Positions 7,873-15,273 of a stretch of DNA of 42,263 bases are shown one piece after another. The notes below the pieces were generated by a model. That model did no database searches. It was not told where the DNA came from and worked only from the letters and a program-made list of their open reading frames with translations. The position numbers and the translations under genes were made by a program. This DNA comes from Cryobacterium tagatosivorans. GTDB taxonomy: Bacteria; Actinomycetota; Actinomycetes; Actinomycetales; Microbacteriaceae. Every line of letters starts with the position of its first letter. The stretch's first letter is position 1. The DNA lies in contig NZ_SOEZ01000028.1 of the NCBI RefSeq assembly GCF_004402215.1, positions 1-42,263 of the forward strand, written 5' to 3'.

Positions 7873-8547
7873 GTGGCCGAGCCATCCACCCGCACCGTGG
7901 AACGCGCCCTCAGCCTGCTCGCCGTGATCTGCGACGGGGACGGCCTCACCCTCTCCGCCAGCTCCCGCGCCGTCGACCTCTCGCCGAGCACCGCCCTGCG
8001 CCTGCTGCGCACCCTCGAAACGAGCGGATTCGTGCGCAAGGACGACGACGGCAGTTACCGTCCCGGCAGCCGGCTGATCCAGCTCGGCGCACAGTCGCTG
8101 AGCAACGAGTCGCTCGCCCCGCTCTGCCGCCCGGTGATGGAGGAACTCGTCGCCGCGACCGGCGAATCCGTCTACCTGAGCGTCGAAGGCCACGCCCGCA
8201 CGGCGTTGTACCTCGCCATCGTCGAGGGCACGCACTCGGTCCGGCACGCCAGCTGGGTCGGTCGCACCGTTCCGCTCGACCAGTCGGCCTCCGGCCAGGT
8301 GCTGGCCGGCCGAACGCCGGCGGCCGGCTACGTCGTCGCCGAGCGCGGCGTCGAGACGGATGTCACCGCGATCGCCGCCCCGATCCGCTCCGGCGAGCGC
8401 GTCGTGGCCGCCCTCAGCCTCGTCATCCCGAGCTACCGCGTCACCCCCGCCGACATCGAACTCTACGGCCCCCTGCTGGCCGCCGCCGCCGACCGCGTTT
8501 CCGCCGGCCTCGGCGCATCCCCCCTCACCCCTCTCACCGAACCGTGA
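7873..8547 (+). CDS. IclR-family transcriptional regulator heading the hutU operon
   Basis: The 224-residue protein has a winged helix-turn-helix (residues 4-60, T-V-E-R-A-L-S-L-L to L-E-T-S-G-F-V-R-K) and an IclR effector domain. The latter is shorter than usual: the family is mostly 240-270 residues. GTG at 7873 has AAGGAG 4 nt upstream. The position directly before hutU suggests control of the hut genes; it is the second IclR protein in the locus, so one may sense urocanate or histidine and the other another intermediate, or one may be redundant. Its last four codons and stop lie within a perfect 27-bp palindrome. Confidence 0.85.
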   Translation: MAEPSTRTVERALSLLAVICDGDGLTLSASSRAVDLSPSTALRLLRTLETSGFVRKDDDGSYRPGSRLIQLGAQSLSNESLAPLCRPVMEELVAATGESVYLSVEGHARTALYLAIVEGTHSVRHASWVGRTVPLDQSASGQVLAGRTPAAGYVVAERGVETDVTAIAAPIRSGERVVAALSLVIPSYRVTPADIELYGPLLAAAADRVSAGLGASPLTPLTEP

Positions 8548-8595
8548 GTTTGGCACCTTCGTTGGGTGAACGAAGGTGCCAAACTCACGGTTCGG
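8537..8595. repeat. Perfect 59-bp palindrome overlapping the iclR stop codon (24-11-24 architecture)
   Basis: The arms 8537-8563 and 8569-8595 are exact reverse complements (27 bp, 5-nt loop). Counted like the other family members it is 24-11-24: the left arm ends GGCACCTTC, the right begins GAAGGTGCC. The iclR stop codon (8545-8547) lies inside the left arm. It separates iclR from hutU and could partly end transcription, protect the upstream mRNA or be an inserted repeat. No T-run follows. Confidence 0.9.
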
Positions 8596-8629
8596 CGCAT
8601 ATGAAAATGAAAATCCCAAGGAGACACCG

Positions 8630-10318
8630 ATGTCTGAATCCCGCCCCGTCCGCGCCGCCCGCGGAACCGAGCTGACCGCGAAGAGCTGGCAGACCGAGGG
8701 CCCGCTGCGGATGCTGATGAACAATCTCGACCCCGAGGTGGCCGAGCACCCGGAGAACCTCGTCGTCTACGGCGGAACGGGCAAGGCGGCCCGCAACTGG
8801 GAGGCCTACGACGCGATCGTGCGCACCCTCACCACGCTGGAGAAGGACGAGACCCTGCTCGTGCAGTCCGGCAAGCCCGTGGGCGTGTTCCGCACCAACG
8901 AGTGGGCGCCGAGGGTGCTCATCGCCAACTCCAACCTCGTCGGCGATTGGGCCACCTGGCCGGAGTTCCGCCGGCTCGAGGCGCTCGGCCTGACGATGTA
9001 CGGCCAGATGACGGCCGGCTCCTGGATCTACATCGGCACCCAGGGCATCCTGCAGGGCACCTATGAGACCTTCGCCGCCGTCGCCGCGAAGATCGCCGCC
9101 CGCAAGGGCGGGCCTGAGGGGCAGAGTGGCGGAACCCTGGCCGGCACCCTCACCCTCACCGGCGGGGCCGGCGGCATGGGCGGCGCGCAGCCGCTCGCCG
9201 TCACGATGAACGAGGGCGCCGTGCTGATCGTCGACGTCGATGAGTCCCGGTTGCAGCGCCGCGTCGACCACGGTTACCTCGACGAGCTGGCGACCGACCT
9301 CGACGACGCCATCGCCCGGGTGCTCGCCGCCAAGGCCGAGAAGCGCGCCCTCTCCGTCGGCCTGGTCGGCAACGCCGCGACCGTCTTCCCCGAGTTGCTC
9401 GCCCGCAAGGTGCCGATCGACATCGTCACCGACCAGACCAGCGCGCACGACCCGCTCTCCTACCTCCCGGAGGGCGTCACCGTGGAGGAATGGCACAGCT
9501 ACGCGGCCGCCGAGCCCGAGGAGTTCACCGAGCGGGCACGCGCATCCATGGCGAAGCAGGTGAAGGCGATGGTCGAGTTCCAGGATGCCGGCGCCGAGGT
9601 CTTCGACTACGGCAACTCGATCCGCGCCGAGGCGCAGCTCGGCGGCTACGACCGCGCCTTCGACTTCCCCGGGTTCGTGCCCGCCTACATCCGCCCGCTC
9701 TTCGCCGAGGGCAAGGGGCCGTTCCGCTGGGTGGCACTGTCGGGCGACCCGGCCGACATCGCGGCCACCGACAAGGCCATCGTCGAGCTGTTCCCGGAGG
9801 ACGAGCACCTGCGCCGGTGGATCACCAAGGCGCAAGACAAGGTGCACTTCGAGGGCCTGCCGGCCCGGATCTGCTGGCTCGGCTACAAGGAACGCCACCT
9901 CGCCGGCCTCAAATTCAACGAGATGGTCGCCTCCGGGGAGCTCAGCGCCCCGATCGTGATCGGCCGCGACCACCTCGACTCCGGCTCGGTCGCCTCTCCC
10001 TACCGTGAGACCGAGGACATGTTGGACGGCTCCGACGCGATCGCCGACTGGCCGCTGCTGAACGCCCTGCTGAACACCGCGTCCGGCGCCACCTGGGTGT
10101 CGATCCACCACGGCGGCGGCGTCGGCATCGGCCGCAGCATCCACGCCGGCCAGGTCATCGTCGCCGACGGCACAGCGCTGGCCGCCGAGAAGATCGAGCG
10201 CGTGCTCACCAACGACCCCGGCACCGGCGTGATGCGCCACGTCGACGCCGGCTACGAGCGGGCCGAAGAGGTCGCCAGGGAGCGCGGCCTGCGCGTGCCG
10301 ATGATGGAGTCGAAGTGA
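8630..10318 (+). CDS. hutU: Urocanate hydratase (urocanase)
   Basis: HutU converts urocanate to 4-imidazolone-5-propionate using a tightly bound NAD+. The protein is 562 residues, the normal family length. Family segments are clear: [12 protein letters not shown] near residue 44, [17 protein letters not shown] near 125, the glycine-rich [12 protein letters not shown] near 180, and the active-site region [10 protein letters not shown] near 410. The ATG at 8630 has AAGGAG 6 nt upstream. It follows the second iclR gene across a long palindrome and is followed by another palindrome, so its mRNA may be processed or separately stabilised. Confidence 0.96.
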   Translation: MSESRPVRAARGTELTAKSWQTEGPLRMLMNNLDPEVAEHPENLVVYGGTGKAARNWEAYDAIVRTLTTLEKDETLLVQSGKPVGVFRTNEWAPRVLIANSNLVGDWATWPEFRRLEALGLTMYGQMTAGSWIYIGTQGILQGTYETFAAVAAKIAARKGGPEGQSGGTLAGTLTLTGGAGGMGGAQPLAVTMNEGAVLIVDVDESRLQRRVDHGYLDELATDLDDAIARVLAAKAEKRALSVGLVGNAATVFPELLARKVPIDIVTDQTSAHDPLSYLPEGVTVEEWHSYAAAEPEEFTERARASMAKQVKAMVEFQDAGAEVFDYGNSIRAEAQLGGYDRAFDFPGFVPAYIRPLFAEGKGPFRWVALSGDPADIAATDKAIVELFPEDEHLRRWITKAQDKVHFEGLPARICWLGYKERHLAGLKFNEMVASGELSAPIVIGRDHLDSGSVASPYRETEDMLDGSDAIADWPLLNALLNTASGATWVSIHHGGGVGIGRSIHAGQVIVADGTALAAEKIERVLTNDPGTGVMRHVDAGYERAEEVARERGLRVPMMESK

Positions 10319-10338
10319 CCACGCCGGCCCGTTTCCCA

Positions 10339-10399
10339 CGTGAGGGGTCGCAGATCGACGTTCCCGGGGCCAACGAAGGTCGATATGCGACCCCTCACG
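10339..10399. repeat. 61-bp intergenic palindrome, group A/B copy 1 (25-11-25)
   Basis: Arms 10339-10363 and 10375-10399 pair with two mismatches around an 11-nt loop. The outer part CGTGAGGGGTCGCAGATCGA is identical to the copy at 32148; the loops differ. It lies between hutU and the M20 gene on the same strand. Confidence 0.88.
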
Positions 10400-10418
10400 G
10401 GCTGAACGCGGTCCGCCG

Positions 10419-11633
10419 GTGAGCGGGCTCACCGCGCACGGCATGCTGGCCGGGCTCGACGAGATCGCCGAGACCGGCCGGGACGCCCACCGCGGCGGCT
10501 ACTCCCGGCACGTCTGGCAGGCCGCCGACCTCGAACTGCGCGCCTGGTTCGTCGAACGGGCCCAGCGCCTCGGGCTCGATGTCGAGACCGACCGCAACGG
10601 CAACGTCTGGGCCTGGTGGGGAACCCCGGGGCCGGATGCCGTCGTCACCGGCAGCCACCTCGACTCGGTGCCCGGCGGCGGCGCCTACGACGGCCCCCTC
10701 GGCGTCGTGTCGGCGCTCGACGCCATCGCCCGGCTGCAGGCGACCGGCTTCACGCCGTCGCGCCCCTGTGCGATCCTCGTCTTCGCGGAGGAGGAGGGCT
10801 CCCGCTTCGGCATCGCCTGCCTCGGCTCGAGGCTGATGACCGGGGCGCTGGGCGCCGACCGCGCACGGGCCCTCGTCGACCCGGACGGGGTGACGCTGGC
10901 CGAGGCATCCGCGCGCGCCGGACTCGACCCGGCGCACCTCGGCACCGACCGTGAGGCCCTGGATCGGATCGGCCTGTTCGTCGAGCTGCACGTCGAGCAG
11001 GGACGCGGCCTGATCGACCTCGGCCACCCGGTGGCCGTGGCCTCGTCGATCCTCGCGCACGGACGCTGGCGCCTCACCGTGACCGGCCAGGGCAACCACG
11101 CCGGCGCCACCCTGATGGCCGACCGGCGCGACCCGATCGTCGCGGCCGCGCGCGCCGTGCTCGCCGTGCAGGACGCGGCCTCGGCCCGCCCGGGAACCCG
11201 CGCCACCGTCGGCCGGATGAACATCGTACCGGGCGGCACGAACGTGATCGCGTCAAGCGTGCAGGCCTGGCTCGACGCCCGGGCGGAGACCGACGAGGAG
11301 ACCCGCGCCCTGCTGGGCGAGATCACCACCCGGGTCGACGAGGCGGTGGCGGAAAACGGATGCTCCGTCGCCGTCGTCGAGGAATCCTGGGCCGGCGCGG
11401 TGCACTTCGACCCCGCCCTGCGCGACCGGTTCAGCGCGGCGCTGGGCGGCGTGCCCGCCCTACCGACGGGCGCCGGGCACGACGCCGGGGTGCTCGCGGC
11501 GAGCGTGCCGAGCGCGATGCTCTTCGTGCGCAACCCCACCGGCATCTCGCACTCGCCCGAGGAGTTCGCCTCCGCCGAGGACTGCGTCCAGGGCGTCGAG
11601 GCGCTGGAGAAGCTGCTGAGGAGCCTGCTGTGA
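10419..11633 (+). CDS. M20-family amidohydrolase, allantoate amidohydrolase/N-carbamoylase type (candidate N-formylglutamate deformylase)
   Basis: The 404-residue enzyme belongs to the two-metal allantoate amidohydrolase/L-carbamoylase group. Metal ligands are all visible: H in G-S-H-L-D-S-V, D in G-A-Y-D-G-P-L-G-V, E-E in F-A-E-E-E-G-S-R-F, H in E-L-H-V-E-Q-G and H in S-H-S-P-E-E. These enzymes hydrolyse N-carbamoyl or ureido groups of amino acids. Lying inside a hut operon that makes N-formylglutamate through HutF but has no recognisable HutG, it may instead release formate and glutamate; this is inference. The GTG at 10419 lacks a good ribosome-binding site; ATG at 10443 is an alternative. 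hutF overlaps its stop. Confidence 0.85.
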   Translation: MSGLTAHGMLAGLDEIAETGRDAHRGGYSRHVWQAADLELRAWFVERAQRLGLDVETDRNGNVWAWWGTPGPDAVVTGSHLDSVPGGGAYDGPLGVVSALDAIARLQATGFTPSRPCAILVFAEEEGSRFGIACLGSRLMTGALGADRARALVDPDGVTLAEASARAGLDPAHLGTDREALDRIGLFVELHVEQGRGLIDLGHPVAVASSILAHGRWRLTVTGQGNHAGATLMADRRDPIVAAARAVLAVQDAASARPGTRATVGRMNIVPGGTNVIASSVQAWLDARAETDEETRALLGEITTRVDEAVAENGCSVAVVEESWAGAVHFDPALRDRFSAALGGVPALPTGAGHDAGVLAASVPSAMLFVRNPTGISHSPEEFASAEDCVQGVEALEKLLRSLL

Positions 11634-13114
11634 GCGACGCCGCGGGGGACGCTGTGAGCGGCACGGGCGCGAGGGGCGCGGCGAGCCCTCCGCTGGGTGA
11701 CGCGGCCGGCGCGCCCGGACCCGCCTACTGGTGCGAGACGCTGCTCGTCGACGGCGTGCCGACTCCCGGGGTCCGCCTCGAGGTCGGCGCCGACGGTCGC
11801 TTGTCCGGGGTCACGGCCGGCTCCGAACCGCTGCCGGACGACGTGCGCCTCGGCACCGTGCTGCCGGGGATGGCCAACGCGCATTCGCATGCCTTCCACC
11901 GCGCCCTCCGCGGCCGCACCCACGCGGACGGAGGCGACTTCTGGCAGTGGCGGGAGGCGATGTACCTCGCGGCCGGCCGGCTCGACCCCGACCGGTACTA
12001 CGCCCTCGCCCGCGCCATGTTCGCCGAGATGCTGGTCTGCGGCTGGACCGCGGTCGGCGAGTTCCACTACCTGCACCACCGGCCGGACGGCTCCGGGTAC
12101 GAGACCGAGCACGCCATGGAGCTGGCGCTGGCGGCTGCGGCGCGCGAGGTGGGCATCCGTCTCGTGCTGCTCGACACCGTCTACCTGGCCGGCGGAATCG
12201 GGCTTCCGCTCGCGCCGGGGCAGCGCGCCTTCGGCGACGGCTCCGCGGCCGGCTGGCTGGCACGCTGGCACTCTCTGGGCGAGACGCTCGGCGCGGACCC
12301 GGACGCCCGGGTCAGCCTCGGAGCGGCGATCCACTCCGTTCGCGCCGTGCCCCCGGCCGCGATGCGGGAGGTGCTCGCGGGCCTGCCGGCGGCGGTGCCC
12401 GTGCACATCCACCTCTCCGAGCAGCCGCAGGAGAACGCGGACTGCCTGGCCGAGTACGGCCGGACGCCGACCGGCGTGCTCGCCGGCCTCGGCGCGCTGA
12501 CGCCGCGGCTGAGCGTCGTGCACGCCACCCACCTCACCGGCGATGACGTCACGCTGATCGGGGCAGCCGGCGCGACGGTCGTCATGTGTCCGACGACAGA
12601 GGCCGACCTCGGCGATGGGATCGGCCCGGCGCGGCGGCTCGCCGACGCCGGCGCCCGGATCGCGCTCGGCTCCGACCAGAACGCCGTCGTCGACCCGCTG
12701 CTCGAGATGCGCGGCCTCGAGGCCGGCGAACGGCTGGCCTCCGGCGAGCGCGGACGGTTCGACCCGGGCGCCCTCCTGGCGGCCGCCTCGACCAACGGCT
12801 ACGCCTCCCTCGGGCTCGGCGAGAACCGGCTGCGCCCGGGCGACCTCTGCGACCTCGTCGAGCTGTCGACGCAGAGCGTGCGCACCGTCGGGTCGGCGCC
12901 GGCCCAGCTGCCGCTCACGGCTACGGCGTCCGACGTGCTTCGGGTGATCGTGCACGGCGCGGTCGTCGCCGACTCCGGGCGGCTCGTGCCCACGGACGGC
13001 GCGGCCGGCCGGTTGCCGGGGACCATGCTGCCGGAAGACCTGCTTCGGGAGGCCCTGGCCGCCCTCGACGCAGCCCTGCCCACCCATCACGCCACGTCGG
13101 GAGACCCCGCATGA
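11630..13114 (+). CDS. hutF: Formimidoylglutamate deiminase
   Basis: HutF hydrolyses N-formimino-L-glutamate to N-formyl-L-glutamate and ammonia. The 494-residue protein is an amidohydrolase-superfamily TIM barrel: metal motif N-A-H-S-H-A-F-H-R (His85, His87), H-I-H-L-S-E-Q, V-V-H-A-T-H-L-T-G and the Asp of L-G-S-D-Q-N-A-V. E-F-H-Y-L-H-H is typical of this subfamily. The GTG at 11630 overlaps the preceding stop by 4 nt and has GAGGAG 6 nt upstream. The first 30 or so residues are a low-complexity Gly/Ala extension; a start at 11654 cannot be excluded. It overlaps hutI by 4 nt, so translation is probably coupled. Confidence 0.93.
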   Translation: MSDAAGDAVSGTGARGAASPPLGDAAGAPGPAYWCETLLVDGVPTPGVRLEVGADGRLSGVTAGSEPLPDDVRLGTVLPGMANAHSHAFHRALRGRTHADGGDFWQWREAMYLAAGRLDPDRYYALARAMFAEMLVCGWTAVGEFHYLHHRPDGSGYETEHAMELALAAAAREVGIRLVLLDTVYLAGGIGLPLAPGQRAFGDGSAAGWLARWHSLGETLGADPDARVSLGAAIHSVRAVPPAAMREVLAGLPAAVPVHIHLSEQPQENADCLAEYGRTPTGVLAGLGALTPRLSVVHATHLTGDDVTLIGAAGATVVMCPTTEADLGDGIGPARRLADAGARIALGSDQNAVVDPLLEMRGLEAGERLASGERGRFDPGALLAAASTNGYASLGLGENRLRPGDLCDLVELSTQSVRTVGSAPAQLPLTATASDVLRVIVHGAVVADSGRLVPTDGAAGRLPGTMLPEDLLREALAALDAALPTHHATSGDPA

Positions 13115-14289
13115 CCACCGAACTGATCACCGGCATCCGCGAGCTGACCAGCCAGGCCGACGACGGACCGCGGCTGCGGGACGCCGCGCTGGTCATCGAG
13201 GACGGCCGGATCGCCTGGATCGGCCCGGCGGCCGACGCGCCGGCCGCCGACCGGCGCACGGATGTCGGCGGTCGCGCGGCGCTCCCCGGCTGGGTGGACA
13301 CGCACACCCACCTCGTCTTCGCGGGCGACCGTGCGGCGGAGTTCGAGGCCCGCATGGCCGGGCGGCGCTACGAGGCCGGCGGGATCAACACCACCGTGCG
13401 GGCGACCCGCGCGGCGACCGAGGAGCAGCTGATCGGCAACGCCGCGCGGCTGCGCCGGGAGGCCGAGGCGCAGGGCACGACGTTCCTGGAGACCAAGACC
13501 GGCTACGGCCTCGACCTCGAGAGCGAAACCCGTTCGGCCCGGGCCGCGGCGGCCGTGGCCGACGTCGTCACCTACCTCGGCGCCCACCTCGTGCCGCAGG
13601 GCGTCGACCGGCGCGACTACCTCGACCTCGTGACCGGGCCCATGCTCGCGGCGGTGGCCCCGTACGTGCAGTACATCGACGCGTTCTGCGAGGCTGGCGC
13701 CTTCGACGTGGAGGAGACCCGCGAGGTGCTCCTCGCCGGCCGCGCCGCCGGCCTCGGCCTGCGCGTGCACGGCAACCAACTCGGCTTCAGCGGCGGGGTG
13801 CGGCTCGCGGTCGAGCTGGGTGCGGCGAGCGTGGACCACTGCAACCACCTCGAGGCCGCGGACATCGACGCGCTGGCCTCGTCGTCGACCGTGGCGACCC
13901 TGCTCCCGGCCTGCGACCTGTCCACCCGCGAACCGTTCCCGCCGGCCCGGCGGCTGCTGGACGCCGGGGCGAACATCGCCCTGGCCACCAACTGCAACCC
14001 GGGCACGTCGTACACGACCTCGATGCCGTACTGCGTGGCCACGGCGGTGCTGCAGATGGGCCTGACGATCGAGGAGGCCGTCTTTGCCGCGACCCGCGGG
14101 GCCGCCAGGGCCGTCGGCCGCGAGCACGGCCCGGATGCGGTGGGGTCGCTCCGGGTGGGCGGCCTGGCCGACCTGCAGGTGCTCGACGCGCCATCCGTCG
14201 CCCACTTTGCCTACCGGCCGGGCGTTCCCCTGACGGCCGCGGTCTGGCGGCGGGGCGTGCGGCGGGGGCTCGGACACCGCGGTGTCTGA
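13111..14289 (+). CDS. hutI: Imidazolonepropionase
   Basis: HutI opens the imidazolone ring to give N-formimino-L-glutamate. It is 392 residues, a normal length, with metal motif D-T-H-T-H-L-V-F-A-G-D-R near residue 68, V-H-G-N-Q-L-G, S-V-D-H-C-N-H-L-E and N-P-G-T-S. The segment that in many HutI proteins reads A-T-D-x-N-P-G reads A-T-N-C-N-P-G here, with Asn294 at the place where I expect the metal-binding Asp; whether this is normal for actinobacterial HutI should be checked. ATG at 13111 overlaps the hutF stop (ATGA), and hutD overlaps its end by 8 nt. Confidence 0.94.
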   Translation: MTTELITGIRELTSQADDGPRLRDAALVIEDGRIAWIGPAADAPAADRRTDVGGRAALPGWVDTHTHLVFAGDRAAEFEARMAGRRYEAGGINTTVRATRAATEEQLIGNAARLRREAEAQGTTFLETKTGYGLDLESETRSARAAAAVADVVTYLGAHLVPQGVDRRDYLDLVTGPMLAAVAPYVQYIDAFCEAGAFDVEETREVLLAGRAAGLGLRVHGNQLGFSGGVRLAVELGAASVDHCNHLEAADIDALASSSTVATLLPACDLSTREPFPPARRLLDAGANIALATNCNPGTSYTTSMPYCVATAVLQMGLTIEEAVFAATRGAARAVGREHGPDAVGSLRVGGLADLQVLDAPSVAHFAYRPGVPLTAAVWRRGVRRGLGHRGV

Positions 14290-14878
14290 GCCGGGCGGGG
14301 TGCGGGTGCCGGGCGGGGTGCGGGTGCTGACCGCGGCCGGCCGAGTCGCCCGGCCGTGGCTCAACGGCGACGGCGTGACCAGCGAAGTGGCGGCGCGTCC
14401 GCTCGGCGGCGACCCGGCCGCGTTCGACTGGCGGCTCAGCATCGCCACGATTGCCGGTGACAACCCGTTCTCCGGTTACCCGGGCGTGGACCGCCTGCTG
14501 ATGCCGCTCTCGCCGCAGGGGCTCGACCTGCTCGACGGGGGCACTCCGCTGCACCTCGGTCAGTTCGACGTGCACGGGTTCGCCGGCGAAGACGACGTGG
14601 CATCCTTCGGCGTGACCGAGCCGACCCTCGACCTGAACCTGATGACCAGGCGAGGCCGGTGCACCGGGTCATTGCGTTCGGTGGACTTCTCCGGGCTGTG
14701 GACTGTGGAGGCCGGAGAGGGGGAAGACGTCGCGCTCGTGGTCCTGGCCGGGTCCCTCAGCCTGGGCGAGCGCACTCTGCCCGCCCTCGATGCCGTGCTG
14801 CTCGAGCAGGGCGGTCGCGCCACGTTGGAGGGAACCGCGCGCGTTGCCCTGGCCCGGGTGGCGCGCCTCCGTCGCTGA
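14282..14878 (+). CDS. hutD: HutD-family protein
   Basis: The 198-residue product matches the HutD family: W-R-L-S-I-A-T-I near residue 50, F-S-x-Y-P-G-V-D-R near 60, L-x-L-G-x-F-x-V-H-x-F-x-G-E near 90, and D-L-N-L-M-T-R-R-G near 118. HutD is a cupin-like protein found with hut genes; it is thought to limit or sense flux (formiminoglutamate or urocanate) rather than catalyse a step. The GTG at 14282 overlaps the end of hutI. Residues 4-15 are a perfect tandem repeat P-G-G-V-R-V encoded by two identical 18-bp units, probably a slippage product near the start. It is the last gene of the hut operon. Confidence 0.85.
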   Translation: MSEPGGVRVPGGVRVLTAAGRVARPWLNGDGVTSEVAARPLGGDPAAFDWRLSIATIAGDNPFSGYPGVDRLLMPLSPQGLDLLDGGTPLHLGQFDVHGFAGEDDVASFGVTEPTLDLNLMTRRGRCTGSLRSVDFSGLWTVEAGEGEDVALVVLAGSLSLGERTLPALDAVLLEQGGRATLEGTARVALARVARLRR

Positions 14879-14891
14879 CCCACAGCATCCT

Positions 14892-14964
14892 CCGCCGAGA
14901 TTGACACTGCCGGTCGAGTTTGCCCCGCACACCGGCCAAACTCGACCGGACCACGCAAGGTCGG
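14892..14964. repeat. Dispersed intergenic repeat, family F copy 1, with a 13-bp stem
   Basis: CCGGTCGAGTTTG (14910-14922) and its exact complement (14937-14949) form a hairpin with a 14-nt loop. The whole segment aligns, in opposite orientation, with 37551-37623: both read CCGCCGAG-n-TTGAC, then CGGTCGA, GC-n-C-n-CACC and CTCGACCGG. It lies just after hutD in the convergent hutD/RND gap. Confidence 0.7.
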
Positions 14965-15158
14965 CGCCCGGCGGCGCCCGAAACCGCGCGGCGGATGCGA
15001 GACTCGGGGCATGATGAGCCTGCGATGGGCGGCACTGGGGTGCTGCTCGCGCCCGGATCATCCGCCGACGGCCTGCTCCACCTCACCCAGGCCGGGGCGC
15101 ACGGATGCCCGGAAGTGCGCGTCACGCAAACGGGCAGCGTCCGAGGCGCGCGCGTGCA

Positions 15159-15198
15159 ACGCCGCTGCGCGCGTAGTGCGCCACGCGCGCAGCGGCGT
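15159..15198. terminator. 16-bp perfect hairpin between convergent hutD and the RND gene
   Basis: ACGCCGCTGCGCGCGT (15159-15174), an 8-nt loop, and its exact complement (15183-15198). Very GC-rich, without a T-run. A bidirectional terminator for the hut operon and the RND gene is plausible; actinobacterial terminators often lack a T-run. Confidence 0.5.
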
Positions 15199-15227
15199 GT
15201 CACCCGCGCAGCTCTGATCGCCGGCCC

Positions 15228-15252
15228 ATCGGCGTGTGGGGCACACGCCGAT
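15228..15252. terminator. 11-bp hairpin close to the RND gene stop
   Basis: ATCGGCGTGTG (15228-15238), loop GGG, and its exact complement (15242-15252), 21 bp beyond the RND stop codon. It probably serves leftward transcripts. Apart from this hairpin, the one at 15159 and the repeat at 14892, the 395-bp gap shows no gene. Confidence 0.5.
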
Positions 15253-15273
15253 CGCGGGCGGCTGGGCCCTCGG

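Noticed and set aside
14900..15270. Short open frames between hutD and the RND gene as genes
   Set aside because: No ribosome-binding sites, no recognisable protein features, and they run across hairpins and a dispersed repeat.
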